Positions 53,471 to 62,526 of a stretch of DNA of 64,000 nt are shown piece by piece. The DNA is from Nocardia bhagyanarayanae. Its GTDB lineage: Bacteria > Actinomycetota > Actinomycetes > Mycobacteriales > Mycobacteriaceae. A program made the translations under genes and the position numbers. Where the stretch lies: NCBI RefSeq assembly GCF_006716565.1, contig NZ_VFPG01000001.1, forward strand, positions 6,052,457-6,116,456, given 5' to 3'. The notes under the pieces are model-generated. The model did not search any database. It was not told where the DNA came from and saw nothing but the letters and a program-made list of their open reading frames with translations. The stretch's first letter is position 1. Each line of letters begins with the position of its first letter.

Positions 53471-54115
53471 TCAGCGATCCACGGCCGCGGGTTCACCTGC
53501 CGTGCTCTGCGCGGGGCGGTGGACGGTATGGAAGCCGGGGAGGTGGCGATCGACGGCGGGGATCATGAGCTGGATCAGCGGGCCGATGCCGAAGGCGTAT
53601 ACGAGGGTGCCGATGCCGACGCTGCCGCCGAGGAGCCAGCCGGTCGCGAGGACGGTAACCTCGATGGTGGTGCGGATCGATCGGACGGACCAGCCGGTGC
53701 GGCGAACCAGGCCAGTCATCAGGCCATCGCGCGGGCCTGGACCCATGCCCGCGCCGATGTAGAGGACGGTGGCGGCGGCGTTGAGCACGACGGCCGCGAG
53801 CATCGCGGCGATCCGCACCGGCAGTGATTCCCACGTCGGCAGCAGCCACAACCCGGCGTCCACCGACAGCCCTATGACCACGATATTGCTGACCGTGCCC
53901 AGTCCGGGGCGCTGCCGCAACGGAATCCAGGCGAGCAGAACCACCGCGCCGGTCACGGCGGTCACCGCGCCGAAGCTGAGCGGCACGTGATTGGCGACGC
54001 CCTGGTGGAAGACGTCCCACGGGTCGAGCCCCAGCCCGGCGCGCACCATCACCGCCATGGAGAACCCGTACATCCACAACCCGCTGTAGAGCGCGACCAA
54101 CCGCCGAAGAAGCAT
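53471..54115 (-). CDS. YczE/YyaS/YitT-family membrane protein
   Basis: A 214-aa protein with five hydrophobic segments. LYSGLWMYGFSMAVMVRAGLGLDPWDVFHQGVANH and IGAGMGPGPRDGLMTGLVRRTGWSVR are YczE hallmarks. The ATG at 54115 (MLLRRLVALY) is taken over a longer TTG form at 54148. Function unknown; YczE-like proteins are sometimes linked to exported peptides. Confidence 0.85.
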   Translation of the reverse strand: MLLRRLVALYSGLWMYGFSMAVMVRAGLGLDPWDVFHQGVANHVPLSFGAVTAVTGAVVLLAWIPLRQRPGLGTVSNIVVIGLSVDAGLWLLPTWESLPVRIAAMLAAVVLNAAATVLYIGAGMGPGPRDGLMTGLVRRTGWSVRSIRTTIEVTVLATGWLLGGSVGIGTLVYAFGIGPLIQLMIPAVDRHLPGFHTVHRPAQSTAGEPAAVDR

Positions 54116-54245
54116 TCGCCCAGCATGACGACCACTGGCCTGGAACAACAGAGCCAGTGGCGCACAACTGGCCCACCTTCCGGGCTCGTCTCCTCGGAGC
54201 CGAGCCCGGATCGAAACGCACGCCGATGATCGTTGGCGTCAGTCG

Positions 54246-54707
54246 CTAGGGCGTTGTCGTGGTGTCGGAAGTCGCGGCCGGAAGATGTTGTGCGCACACC
54301 GCTTCGACGAACTCGCCGACCGTTTGATCGGGCATGCGACGTGCCAGATCGGCTTCGGTGATGATGCCGACGAGGCGTCCGCGCTCGGTCACCGGCAGCC
54401 GCCGGATCTGGTAACGCTCCATGAGTGCGAGCGCGTCGCCGATATCCGCACCCGCGTCGATGGTGTGCAGTTCTTCCGCGCCTTGAGCCAGCTCACCGGC
54501 CGTCGTCGTCTTCGGAGTACGGCCGTGAGCTATGCACTTGACGACGATGTCACGATCGGTGACTATGCCGACCGGACGACCTTCCCCATCACAGATCGGC
54601 AGCGCGCCCACATCCAGTTGGTGCATCCGCTGAGCCGCGGTCTGCATGGTGTCGCGCACGTTGAGACAGGCCACGTCGGAGTGCATGATCATCTGTGCGG
54701 TCGTCAT
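54246..54707 (-). CDS. Two-CBS-domain protein (Hrp1-like)
   Basis: A 153-aa tandem CBS pair: MIMHSDVACLNVRDTMQTAAQRMHQLDVGALPICDGEGRPVGIVTDRDIV and the second motif IGDALALMERYQIRRLPVTERGRLVGIITEADLARR. It is like hypoxic response protein 1 (Rv2626c) in size and fold. GGAGA precedes the ATG at 54707. CBS pairs bind adenosyl ligands; the partner is unknown. No DosR-type box was seen upstream. Confidence 0.88.
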   Translation of the reverse strand: MTTAQMIMHSDVACLNVRDTMQTAAQRMHQLDVGALPICDGEGRPVGIVTDRDIVVKCIAHGRTPKTTTAGELAQGAEELHTIDAGADIGDALALMERYQIRRLPVTERGRLVGIITEADLARRMPDQTVGEFVEAVCAQHLPAATSDTTTTP

Positions 54708-55229
54708 CGCAGGTCTCCCTTCTATGCCTCGTACAGGCAGGCAGTCCGCGGTCGCGGTGCCCGCGCCCTCGATGGGCATACCCCGGATTCGGCTGCTCAC
54801 CGGTCGCGGACGACGATCGACGCGGCTGCGTCCGAACCCAGCAAGACGTTGCCAACACGGCCGCCGCCGACTCAGTGGCGGCGTCCCACCGGTTCACCGG
54901 CAGCGACGAGCCGCCGGTTTCACTCCAGGCGTATAGGGCGACGCGCTCCAGCTAGCGGCGGGCAGCTTCCCCGAAGAAGACACGGCACCGACCGAGCCGA
55001 GCTACCCGCGCTGAAACGCGCCGTTCGCTCCCCTCCCAGCGGCGGCCCCGGCCCGCACGGGCTCGACGACCACCTTCGCGTCGACCCGCGAGGCGACTCC
55101 GTGCCGCTCCGCGATTCGGCGAGCACCATCGGGTGCTGTTGCCCATGGGTCGCCAGCGAGCGGTCCAGCGGCAGCGGCATGGGCCTCGCTGTCGGTGGGG
55201 ACGGGAGGCCCTGTGCTCTCGGATATCGG
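54708..55229. other. 522-bp region without a clear gene
   Basis: Between the CBS and hmp genes. On the minus strand around 55010-55200 a frame reading ARRIAERHGVASRVDAKVVVEPV and ending in TAG has coding-like composition and vaguely resembles the end of a universal stress protein, but it has no start or complete fold. It may be a remnant. Nothing else is recognisable. Confidence 0.35.
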
Positions 55230-56465
55230 CTAGGCCGGGGCGGCGGCCCAGCTGTCGGGACCGAAGACCTCGTAGTGGATGTTCTGCGCCGCTACGCCCT
55301 TGCCCAGGAGCGCTTCGCGCATGCCGAGCATGAAAGGCAGTGGCCCGCAAAGGTATACGTGGGTGCCTTCGGCGATGGTGATCTCTGCGAGGTCGGCGCG
55401 GCCTTCCCGCAGCCCGTTCTCGGGGCGGCGGGCGCCGAGGTCCTCGTACCAGCGGTGCATGACCGCCAGTGGCAGCCGGTCGACGAGCTCGGCAAGCTCG
55501 GCGCGGTGGGCGTGGCTGGCGGGCGCGCGATCGGCATGGATCACCGAGATCGAGCGCGGGTCGGCGGTCTCGGCGAGGTGGCTGAGCATGCCCATCATCG
55601 GGGTGCATCCGATACCGGCGGAGATCAGCAGCAGCGGCGCGTCGTCGTCTTGCAGGACCAGATCACCGAACGGGGTGGTGACATCGAGGACGTCGCCTTC
55701 GAACACGTTGCGATACAAGAAGTTCGACACTTCCCCGGCCGGGGCGATCGCACCATCGGGCAGCAGGTGGGCATCGACCCGCTTGACGGTGATGCGCCAA
55801 TCCCCACTCGCGGGCGCCGAGGACAAACTGTATTGCCGGATCTGGCGGGCACCGTCTTCCAGATACACGCCCACCGAAAGGTACTGCCCCGGCGAAAACG
55901 ACGGCAGCGGCGCGCCGTCGAGCGAGGTGAGCACAAAGGAGACCGCGTCGCCCGACTCGTGGCGACGCTCGCGCACACGCACCTGCCGCCACACCTGCCC
56001 GTCGGCGACACCCGCGGCCCGATACAGCCCGGCTTCCATCGCGATCAACGTCTCGGCCATCAACCAGTACAGCTCGTCCCATGCCGCGACGACCTCGGCG
56101 GTCACGGCCTCACCGAGAACCTCGGCGATCGCCTGGAACAGGTAGGTGTGCACGATCTGGTACTGGGCAGGTTCGACGCCCAGCGAGGCGTGCTTGTTCG
56201 CGATCCGCGACAAGATCAGGTCGACGCGTTCCTGATCGGGTTCCAGTTGCAGCGCGGCGAAGGCCGCGATGGCGCCGGCGAGCGCCTTCTGCTGCCCGCC
56301 TTGGCTCTGGTTGCCCCGATTGAACAGGTCGCGTTCGAGTTCAGGATGAGCGGCGAACATCCTGCGGTAGAACAGCGTCGTGATGTCGTCGATCCCCGCA
56401 CCCACCGCAGGTAGCGTGGCGCGGATGATCTCCGTCGCGGTCGCCGAGAGCATGTCATTCTCCAT
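55230..56465 (-). CDS. hmp: Flavohemoglobin (nitric oxide dioxygenase)
   Basis: Converts NO to nitrate with O2 and NAD(P)H. 411 aa: globin domain 1-140 with proximal His92 in KHASLGVEPAQYQIV, FAD domain with RQYSLSSAP, and NAD domain with LISAGIGCTPMMGMLSHL and YLCGPLPFM. The start overlaps the nsrR stop by 11 bases. Transcribed after nsrR from a promoter with an NsrR-type site. Confidence 0.95.
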   Translation of the reverse strand: MENDMLSATATEIIRATLPAVGAGIDDITTLFYRRMFAAHPELERDLFNRGNQSQGGQQKALAGAIAAFAALQLEPDQERVDLILSRIANKHASLGVEPAQYQIVHTYLFQAIAEVLGEAVTAEVVAAWDELYWLMAETLIAMEAGLYRAAGVADGQVWRQVRVRERRHESGDAVSFVLTSLDGAPLPSFSPGQYLSVGVYLEDGARQIRQYSLSSAPASGDWRITVKRVDAHLLPDGAIAPAGEVSNFLYRNVFEGDVLDVTTPFGDLVLQDDDAPLLLISAGIGCTPMMGMLSHLAETADPRSISVIHADRAPASHAHRAELAELVDRLPLAVMHRWYEDLGARRPENGLREGRADLAEITIAEGTHVYLCGPLPFMLGMREALLGKGVAAQNIHYEVFGPDSWAAAPA

Positions 56466-56928
56466 TCGTTGCAGAAATCGCTGAGCTCGTCTCCCCTACC
56501 CGAGGTAGAGCGAGAAGTACTGTGCGCGTGGGGGTTCGGGTGAGGTCCTCGATGGTGAGAGTGTCCAGGGACTCGAAGAAGGCCTCCTGAGCACGACGCA
56601 ATGCCGAACGCAGCAGGCAGCCCGCGCGCAGCGGGCACGGATTGACTCCGTCGCATTCGACGACTTCGCCCTCGCCTTCGAGGCGGCGCACCAGCCAGCC
56701 GACCGAGGCGGTGCGCCCGAGTTCGGTGATCGCCAGACCCCCGCTGCGCCCGCGGCGCGCGTCCACGACGCCGAGTTCGCCGAGCCGGGTGATCACTTTC
56801 GCCACGTGGGCGTAGGAAACCGCCAGCTGGTCGGCGATCTCCCGGCTACCCGGACGTTCACCCTCGCCGACCACCGCAAGCCGCATGACGACCCGCAGTC
56901 CGAGGTCGGTGAACCGGGTGAGTTGCAT
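56455..56928 (-). CDS. nsrR: Rrf2-family NO-sensing repressor NsrR
   Basis: A 157-aa Fe-S regulator. Winged helix SREIADQLAVSYAHVAKVITRLGELGVVDARRGRSGGLAI and three cluster ligands C92, C98 and C104 with CX5CX5C spacing, as in Streptomyces NsrR (C93, C99, C105). The cluster reacts with NO and repression of hmp is lifted. Start MQLTRFTDLGLRV is the family standard. Confidence 0.95.
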   Translation of the reverse strand: MQLTRFTDLGLRVVMRLAVVGEGERPGSREIADQLAVSYAHVAKVITRLGELGVVDARRGRSGGLAITELGRTASVGWLVRRLEGEGEVVECDGVNPCPLRAGCLLRSALRRAQEAFFESLDTLTIEDLTRTPTRTVLLALPRVGETSSAISATNGE

Positions 56929-56944
56929 GCCCCGAAACTACGAT

Positions 56945-56967
56945 AATTCTCATCTGGGATACCAATT
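56945..56967. promoter_or_regulatory. Candidate NsrR operator, 11-1-11
   Basis: Two 11-bp arms, AATTCTCATCT (56945-56955) and GGATACCAATT (56957-56967), flank one base. Seven of eleven positions are symmetric, and the layout is that of known NsrR sites. It is 17 bp from the nsrR start. Confidence 0.65.
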
Positions 56968-57047
56968 TTGTGAGCGGGATAACCAGGACGTCGCGGCTCG
57001 AGCGCCGCCGCGTGGGCGGGCGAGCGCCGGGCGGTAGCGTCGGGAGG

Positions 57048-58097
57048 ATGAGCAGCCTGGAGGTGGCAGTCGTCGGATACGGCCTGGCCGGTGCGGTGTT
57101 CCATGCGCCGCTGATCGCCGCGGAACCGCGGATGCGGGTGGCGGCGGTGGTCACCGGGTCGGCGGAGCGCGCCGAGCAGGCCCGTCGCGCGCACGACGGG
57201 GTGCGGGTCTTCCCCGACGCCGACGCGCTGTTCGAGGACATCCGCGGCATCGACTTGGTGGTCGTCGCGACGCCCAACCGCACCCACGCACCGCTGGCCG
57301 CGCGTGCGTTGGACGCGGGGATCCCGGTGGTGGTGGACAAGCCGTTCGCCGTCACCGTCGGCGAGGCCGAGGAGGTGGTGGCGCACGCCGAACGAGCGGG
57401 CGTCGCGCTGTCGGTCTTCCAGAATCGGCGCTGGGACGGTGATTTTCGGACGGTCCGCGAGCTGGTCGAGAGCGGCAGGCTCGGTGCGGTGCGGCGCTTC
57501 GAGTCCCGGTTCGAGCGGTGGCGTCCGGTGCCGAAGGGCGGCTGGCGCGAGGTCGGCAGCGCCGCCGACGGCGCGGGACTGCTCTTCGATCTCGGCAGTC
57601 ACCTGGTCGATCAGGCGTTGACGCTGTTCGGCCCGGTCCGCTCGGTGTACGGGGAGGTGGACCGTCGGCGCCCCGGCATCCAGACCGACGACGACGTCTT
57701 CCTCGCGCTGACCCACGAGAACGGTGTCCGCTCGCACCTGTGGATGAGCGCGGTGGCGCCTCGGCTCGGTCCACGCTTCCGGGTGCTCGGCGCGGACGCC
57801 GGATACGTCACCTACGGCCTGGACCCGCAGGAAGACGCGTTGCGCGCGGGTCGCGATCCGCGCGAAGACGACTGGGGGACAGTGGAATCCGCACGGTGGG
57901 GATTGCTCGGCGCCGAACCGGATCTTTCACCGCACCCGACGCTCGCGGGCGACTACCCGGCCTTCTACGCCGAGATGGCCGCCGCGATCCTGGACGGCGC
58001 GCCGGTCCCGGTCGACCCGCGCGACGCCGTCGCGGCGCTCCGGGTGCTCGCGGCGGCCCGCCGATCGGCCGAGTCGGGGACCACGCAACTCGTCTGA
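57048..58097 (+). CDS. Gfo/Idh/MocA-family oxidoreductase
   Basis: A 349-aa NAD(P) oxidoreductase. GYGLAGAVFHAPLI binds the cofactor, IDLVVVATPNRTHAPLA and VVVDKPFAVT (catalytic EKP-like DKP) follow, and SHLVDQALTLFGPV is in the C-terminal domain. GGGAGG lies before the ATG at 57048. Related to YdgJ/Iol-type enzymes; sugar substrate unknown. Confidence 0.9.
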   Translation: MSSLEVAVVGYGLAGAVFHAPLIAAEPRMRVAAVVTGSAERAEQARRAHDGVRVFPDADALFEDIRGIDLVVVATPNRTHAPLAARALDAGIPVVVDKPFAVTVGEAEEVVAHAERAGVALSVFQNRRWDGDFRTVRELVESGRLGAVRRFESRFERWRPVPKGGWREVGSAADGAGLLFDLGSHLVDQALTLFGPVRSVYGEVDRRRPGIQTDDDVFLALTHENGVRSHLWMSAVAPRLGPRFRVLGADAGYVTYGLDPQEDALRAGRDPREDDWGTVESARWGLLGAEPDLSPHPTLAGDYPAFYAEMAAAILDGAPVPVDPRDAVAALRVLAAARRSAESGTTQLV

Positions 58098-58158
58098 ACA
58101 CCGCCCGGATGGATTCGTCCCCGGTGCGGTTACGGCGCGCGACCGATAGGGTGCGGCG

Positions 58159-58953
58159 GTGAACACCGCCGAACTGGTCGACCGCGGCGCCTCCATCGCG
58201 GATCGGCTCACCACCACGCAGACCCCACCACCTTGGCAATTGGTCGTCGTCACGGGGGTGGCGGCGCTGGTGCTCGTCGGCTACGGACCGCTGTGGCGAA
58301 TCACCCGCAACGTCGTGACCATCGCGCACGAGGGCGGGCACGCGTTCACCGCGCTGCTCACCGGCCGCAGGCTCAACAGCATCACGCTGCACTCCGACAC
58401 CTCGGGGCTGACCGTCTCCAGCGGAAAACCCTACGGCCCCGGCATGATTCTCACCGCCATGGCGGGCTACCCCGCGCCGCCGCTGCTCGGACTGGGTTTC
58501 GCGGCGCTGCTCGGCGCGGATCGCATCACGCTGATGCTGTGGACGTCCATCGCGCTGCTCGCCGCCGTGCTGATCAAGGTCCGCAACATCTACGGGCTTT
58601 TCACGGTCGTCGTGGTGGGCGCGACGGTGTTCGCGGTGTCCTGGTTCGGCACCGATACGGTGCAGGCCGCGTTCGCCTATCTCGCCGCGTGGTTCCTGCT
58701 GCTCGCCGGTCTGCGTCCGGTCATCGAGATGCAGCGCGGGCGGGTGCACCGCTGGCGACAGCCGGGGAACGTCGACTCCGACGCCGATCAGCTGGCCCGG
58801 CTGACCCACCTTCCCGGGCTGCTGTGGGTGTTGTTCTTCGGACTGGTCGCGGTCGCCGCGCTGATCGTCGGCGGTGGGCTGATGTTGTCGGACGCGACGG
58901 GGATCTGTCTGCCGGTGGTGTCGGGCGAGTGCGCGCCGCCCGGCGTGCGCTAG
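58159..58953 (+). CDS. M50-type membrane metalloprotease-like protein
   Basis: A 264-aa integral membrane protein with about six helices. The zinc motif HEGGH is at residues 57-61 in VTIAHEGGHAFTALLTGR. The usual second M50 motif (NxxPxxPLDG) is not evident. Actinobacterial M50B-like proteins of this size have no known substrate. It ends overlapping the gluconokinase stop on the other strand by 4 bases. Confidence 0.82.
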   Translation: MNTAELVDRGASIADRLTTTQTPPPWQLVVVTGVAALVLVGYGPLWRITRNVVTIAHEGGHAFTALLTGRRLNSITLHSDTSGLTVSSGKPYGPGMILTAMAGYPAPPLLGLGFAALLGADRITLMLWTSIALLAAVLIKVRNIYGLFTVVVVGATVFAVSWFGTDTVQAAFAYLAAWFLLLAGLRPVIEMQRGRVHRWRQPGNVDSDADQLARLTHLPGLLWVLFFGLVAVAALIVGGGLMLSDATGICLPVVSGECAPPGVR

Positions 58954-59465
58954 GAGCGGCAGCTGTCCAGGACCGCGATCGTCTCCCGGACCAGGTCCGC
59001 GGGCGCGCGGGTCGCGTCGACGACGATGCCGCGCTCGTCGGCGCCGAGCGGTTCCAAGGCGGCGAGCTGGGAGTCGAGCAGGCTCGGCGGCATGAAATGG
59101 TCTCGGCGCGTGGACATCCGGCGGGCCAGCTCCTCGCGGGTCGCCGTCAGGTGCAGGAACAGGACATCGGGCGCGGCCGTCCGCAACCGATCCCGATAGC
59201 CGCGCTTCAGTGCCGAGCAGCTGACTACGCCGCCCCGGCCCGACTGCTCGGCCAGCCAGGCGGCGATGCGGTCCAGCCAGGGGGCGCGGTCGGCGTCGGT
59301 GAGCGGTTCGCCGGCTGTCATCTTGGCGACGTTGGCGGGCGGATGGAAGTCGTCGCCCTCGGCGAACACGACCCGCAACGCGTGCGCGAGCCTGTCGCCG
59401 ACGGTCGACTTACCGGATCCGGAGACGCCCATGACGACGACGCGCGGGGCTGGGGCTTCGGTCAC
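58950..59465 (-). CDS. gntK: Gluconokinase
   Basis: Phosphorylates gluconate to 6-phosphogluconate. 171 aa, the usual length. P-loop GVSGSGKS at 13-20, EGDDFHPPANVAKM, GEPLTDADRAPWL and CSALKRGYRDRLR are the family series. The product is the substrate of Gnd encoded at 18871-20316, but no gluconate importer is adjacent. Confidence 0.94.
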   Translation of the reverse strand: MTEAPAPRVVVMGVSGSGKSTVGDRLAHALRVVFAEGDDFHPPANVAKMTAGEPLTDADRAPWLDRIAAWLAEQSGRGGVVSCSALKRGYRDRLRTAAPDVLFLHLTATREELARRMSTRRDHFMPPSLLDSQLAALEPLGADERGIVVDATRAPADLVRETIAVLDSCRS

Positions 59466-59565
59466 GGATGTCCTCCTCGACGACGCGGCGGCTCGCAGCC
59501 GACCCTAGTGGCATCGGCCACTCCCGGGGGTCCGCGGTTCGAGGCGGGCATATACCTCGGGCACG

Positions 59566-60495
59566 ATGGATGTCATGAAACTGCGCATCTTCACCGAGCC
59601 GCAGCAGGGCGCGGACTACGACACCCTGCTGAACGTCGCGAAAGCCGCGGAGGACTTGGAGTTCGACGCGTTCTTCCGCTCCGACCACTACCTGGCGATG
59701 GGCGACTCCGACGGTCTGCCCGGTCCCACCGACGCCTGGATCACGCTCGCCGGTCTCGCCAGGGAGACGCGCCGGATCCGCCTCGGCACGCTGGTCACCG
59801 CGGCCACCTTCCGGCTGCCCGGCCCGCTCGCGATCCAGGTCGCGCAGGTCGATCAGATGTCCGGCGGGCGGGTCGAGCTCGGGCTCGGCAGCGGCTGGTT
59901 CGCCGAGGAACACGCCGCCTACGGCATCCCGTTCCCGTCGGACAAGTTCGCGCGCTTCGAGGAACAGCTCGCGATCGTCACCGGGCTCTGGGCGACCAAG
60001 CCCGGCGACACCTTCAGCTTCGCGGGCAAGCACTACCAGCTCACCGACTCCCCCGCGCTGCCCAAGCCGGTGCAGGATCCGGTGCCGGTGCTCATCGGCG
60101 GCCACGGCGCCACCCGCACGCCGCGGCTGGCGGCCCAGTACGCGAGCGAGTTCAACATGCCGTTCGCCTCGCTGGAGGACAGCGCCCGCCAGTTCGAGCG
60201 GGTCCGCGCCGCGGCGGAGGCCTACGGGCGGCGCGCCGACGACCTGGTGTACTCCAACGCGCTGGTGGTCTGCGTCGGCGAGAGCGACGCCGAGGTGGCC
60301 CGTCGTGCCGCGGCCATCGGCCGCGAGGTCGAGGAGCTGAAGACCAACGGTCTCGCGGGCTCGCCCGACGAGGTGGTCGACAAGATCGGCCGCTACGCCG
60401 AGATCGGCGCGGGCCGTATCTATCTGCAGATCCTGGATCTCGACGATCTTGGGCACCTGGAACTGATCGCGGACAAGGTCAAGTCCCAGCTCTGA
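59566..60495 (+). CDS. LLM-class F420-type oxidoreductase
   Basis: A 309-aa luciferase-fold enzyme, probably F420-dependent. KLRIFTEPQQGADYDTLLNVAKAAEDLEFDAFFRSDHY, LGTLVTAATFRLPGPLAIQVAQVDQMSGGRVELGLGSGWF and PVLIGGHGATRTPRLAAQYASEFN are typical of the mycobacterial F420 LLM group. ATG 59566 and ATG 59575 are both possible. Substrate unknown. Confidence 0.88.
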   Translation: MDVMKLRIFTEPQQGADYDTLLNVAKAAEDLEFDAFFRSDHYLAMGDSDGLPGPTDAWITLAGLARETRRIRLGTLVTAATFRLPGPLAIQVAQVDQMSGGRVELGLGSGWFAEEHAAYGIPFPSDKFARFEEQLAIVTGLWATKPGDTFSFAGKHYQLTDSPALPKPVQDPVPVLIGGHGATRTPRLAAQYASEFNMPFASLEDSARQFERVRAAAEAYGRRADDLVYSNALVVCVGESDAEVARRAAAIGREVEELKTNGLAGSPDEVVDKIGRYAEIGAGRIYLQILDLDDLGHLELIADKVKSQL

Positions 60496-60608
60496 CGCAC
60501 GCGCGGCGCGGCTGCCCGTCGAAATGGGGTCGCCGCGCCGTTCGGTTTCGCCGGGCGGCGGTCGGTAGCCTTTCGATGTTCGACCGTTCGAAGGGAACCG
60601 ACTTCGCG

Positions 60609-62279
60609 ATGCAACCGCTCGGCATGGACGATCCGCGACGGATCGGCGACTACCGGCTCCTCGGCGTGCTCGGCGCGGGCGGAATGGGCCGGGTCTATCT
60701 CGGGCGCAACGCGGGCGGACGCACCGTCGCGGTGAAGGTGATCCGCCCGGATCTGGTGGGCGGCAACGAATTCCGCACCAGGTTCCGGCGCGAGGTCGCG
60801 GCGGCGCGGCGGGTCGGCGGCCAGTTCACCGCACCGGTGCTCGACGCCGACGTGGACGCCGACCCGCCCTGGCTGGCGACCGGCTACGTCGCGGGGTTCG
60901 CGCTCTCGGAGGCGGTGGAACGGTTCGGCACTTTCGCCGAGCCCACCCTGCTGGTGCTTGCCCGCGGCCTGGCCGAGGCGCTGATCGCGGTGCACGAGGC
61001 CGGGGTGGTGCATCGCGATCTGAAGCCTTCCAACGTGCTGCTCGCCGTGGACGGACCGAAGGTGATCGATTTCGGGATCGCGCGCGCCGTCGAGGACACC
61101 GCGCTCACCACGACCGGAAAGGTCATCGGCTCACCGGGTTTCATGTGTCCGGAGCAGGTGACCGGTGAACCGGTCGGTCCGCCGGGCGACGTTTTCGCGC
61201 TCGGCGGCGTGCTGGCGTTCGCCGCCGCCGGACACGGGCCGTTCGGCACGGGCGACACGATGCAGATGCTGTGGCGCATCATGTACGAGGATCCGCGCTT
61301 GGACGCCGTGCCCGACCGGCTGCGGCCGCTCGTCGCCTCCTGCCTCGCGAAGGAACCCGCCACCCGGCCGACGCCGCGGCAGCTGCTGGACGAGTTGACC
61401 ACGCTCGGTGTGCCGGAGCGGGCCGGGTGGTTGCCTCCTCCGGTGCTGGAAGAGGTGAGCGTGCGGGCGGTGCGGTTGCTCGATCTGGATTCGGGGCCGG
61501 TGGAATTGGGTGGGTGGTCGCCGACGGCGCAGTCGTCAGGAAGCGGGCAAGGTTTCGGCCGACCGGAAACGCCCGCGGCGCAGTGGCAGCATCCGGAAAC
61601 GCCCGCGGCGCAGTGGCAGCGCATGGGTTCGTCCCCGCACCGCGCGCCAGTCGCCGAATCCCCGTCCCACCAAGCCTGGCAGGACGCGGCGTCGCGACCC
61701 GGGTTCGCTCCGGCGCGGAATGCCATCTCCCATCAGCAGCACACGGGAGCGAATTCGGGAGGCGCGCGAGTTCGCCGCCGAGGTCCGCTGCTGGCCGGAC
61801 TGTTGGTGGTGTGCGTGGTGGTCGCGATCGGCGCGTTCGTCATCGGCACTCAGCTGCGCGGGAACTCCGACCCCGGGAGTGGCGGGACGACCACGGTCGC
61901 AGGGGGTTCCACCGAGGCAGGCGCCTCGGTGTCCAATGTGCCCACGGCATTCGTCGGCGTCTGGCGCGGCAGCGCCGCGGACGGCCTCGTCACCTTCGAC
62001 ATCGAATTGACCGTCAGGGAAGGCGAAGTCGGCGAGGAGGTCGCCACCTCGGCGAACACCGGCAAGGTGTCCCGGCAGCGCTGCGGGCGGATCGAGCGGC
62101 TCACCGCCGCCACCGACAGTCAGCTCACGTTCGTCGCGCGGCTCAGCGCCGACAGTCCCAACGATTGCGCCGACGACGGCTCCACCTCGACGGTGCGGCT
62201 GCAATCGGACGGTTCGCTGTCCTACAGCACGCCAGGTGTGTTCGGCGGCACCATCGCGGGCACGTTGCACAAGGGCTGA
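60609..62279 (+). CDS. Membrane Ser/Thr protein kinase (PknB-type)
   Basis: A 556-aa kinase. The catalytic domain (about 15-270) has LGAGGMGRVYLGR, ATP Lys43, HRDLKPSN (HRD 135-137) and DFG 154-156. A proline-rich juxtamembrane linker with a 10-residue tandem repeat follows, then a helix near 393-414 and an outer domain of about 130 residues (AFVGVWRGSAADGLVTFDIELTV) with two cysteines. ATG 60609 gives the usual MQPL...DPRRIGDYRLLG start; an ATG at 60576 would add 11 residues without a ribosome site. The outer ligand is unknown. Confidence 0.92.
   Translation: MQPLGMDDPRRIGDYRLLGVLGAGGMGRVYLGRNAGGRTVAVKVIRPDLVGGNEFRTRFRREVAAARRVGGQFTAPVLDADVDADPPWLATGYVAGFALSEAVERFGTFAEPTLLVLARGLAEALIAVHEAGVVHRDLKPSNVLLAVDGPKVIDFGIARAVEDTALTTTGKVIGSPGFMCPEQVTGEPVGPPGDVFALGGVLAFAAAGHGPFGTGDTMQMLWRIMYEDPRLDAVPDRLRPLVASCLAKEPATRPTPRQLLDELTTLGVPERAGWLPPPVLEEVSVRAVRLLDLDSGPVELGGWSPTAQSSGSGQGFGRPETPAAQWQHPETPAAQWQRMGSSPHRAPVAESPSHQAWQDAASRPGFAPARNAISHQQHTGANSGGARVRRRGPLLAGLLVVCVVVAIGAFVIGTQLRGNSDPGSGGTTTVAGGSTEAGASVSNVPTAFVGVWRGSAADGLVTFDIELTVREGEVGEEVATSANTGKVSRQRCGRIERLTAATDSQLTFVARLSADSPNDCADDGSTSTVRLQSDGSLSYSTPGVFGGTIAGTLHKG
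61563..61620 (+). repeat. 30-bp tandem repeat in the kinase linker
   Basis: Two copies of 28 identical bases at 61563-61590 and 61593-61620, encoding PETPAAQWQ twice. A recent in-frame duplication; number may vary among strains. Confidence 0.85.
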
Positions 62280-62456
62280 CTATTCCGCCGCGGCGGGCTG
62301 TTTCGGTTAGGCTTGGCCTGCTCCATCCGACGCTTCTTTCCGATCGACCTCGGACGCCGTCGATTGCGCACGGGCGCTTGACTTTTCGAACTCCGTGCGT
62401 GTCGCGCGGACGAGTATCGGCATCGACGAAGAGCCCGGCATCGGTGAACGACCGAA

Positions 62457-62514
62457 TATCGACGATCGACCAGCACCGGTGATCGACCCGACATCGACTA
62501 TCGACCAAGCACCG
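62457..62514 (+). repeat. Imperfect 22-23 bp direct repeat upstream of the DUF5995 gene
   Basis: Copies at 62457-62478 and 62492-62514 share ATCGAC-N-ATCGACCA and GCACCG, with one inserted base. Located 13-70 bp before the DUF5995 start. Confidence 0.5.
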
Positions 62515-62526
62515 ACGGAGGCATGG

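Noticed and set aside
58233..62279. A 1348-codon open frame on the plus strand
   Set aside because: The kinase domain starts at about 60609; the front part overlaps the M50, gluconokinase and LLM genes in other frames.
62395..62526. GTG start at 62395 giving the DUF5995 protein 44 more residues
   Set aside because: It would bury the signal peptide; ATG 62527 has a good ribosome site and starts just ahead of it.
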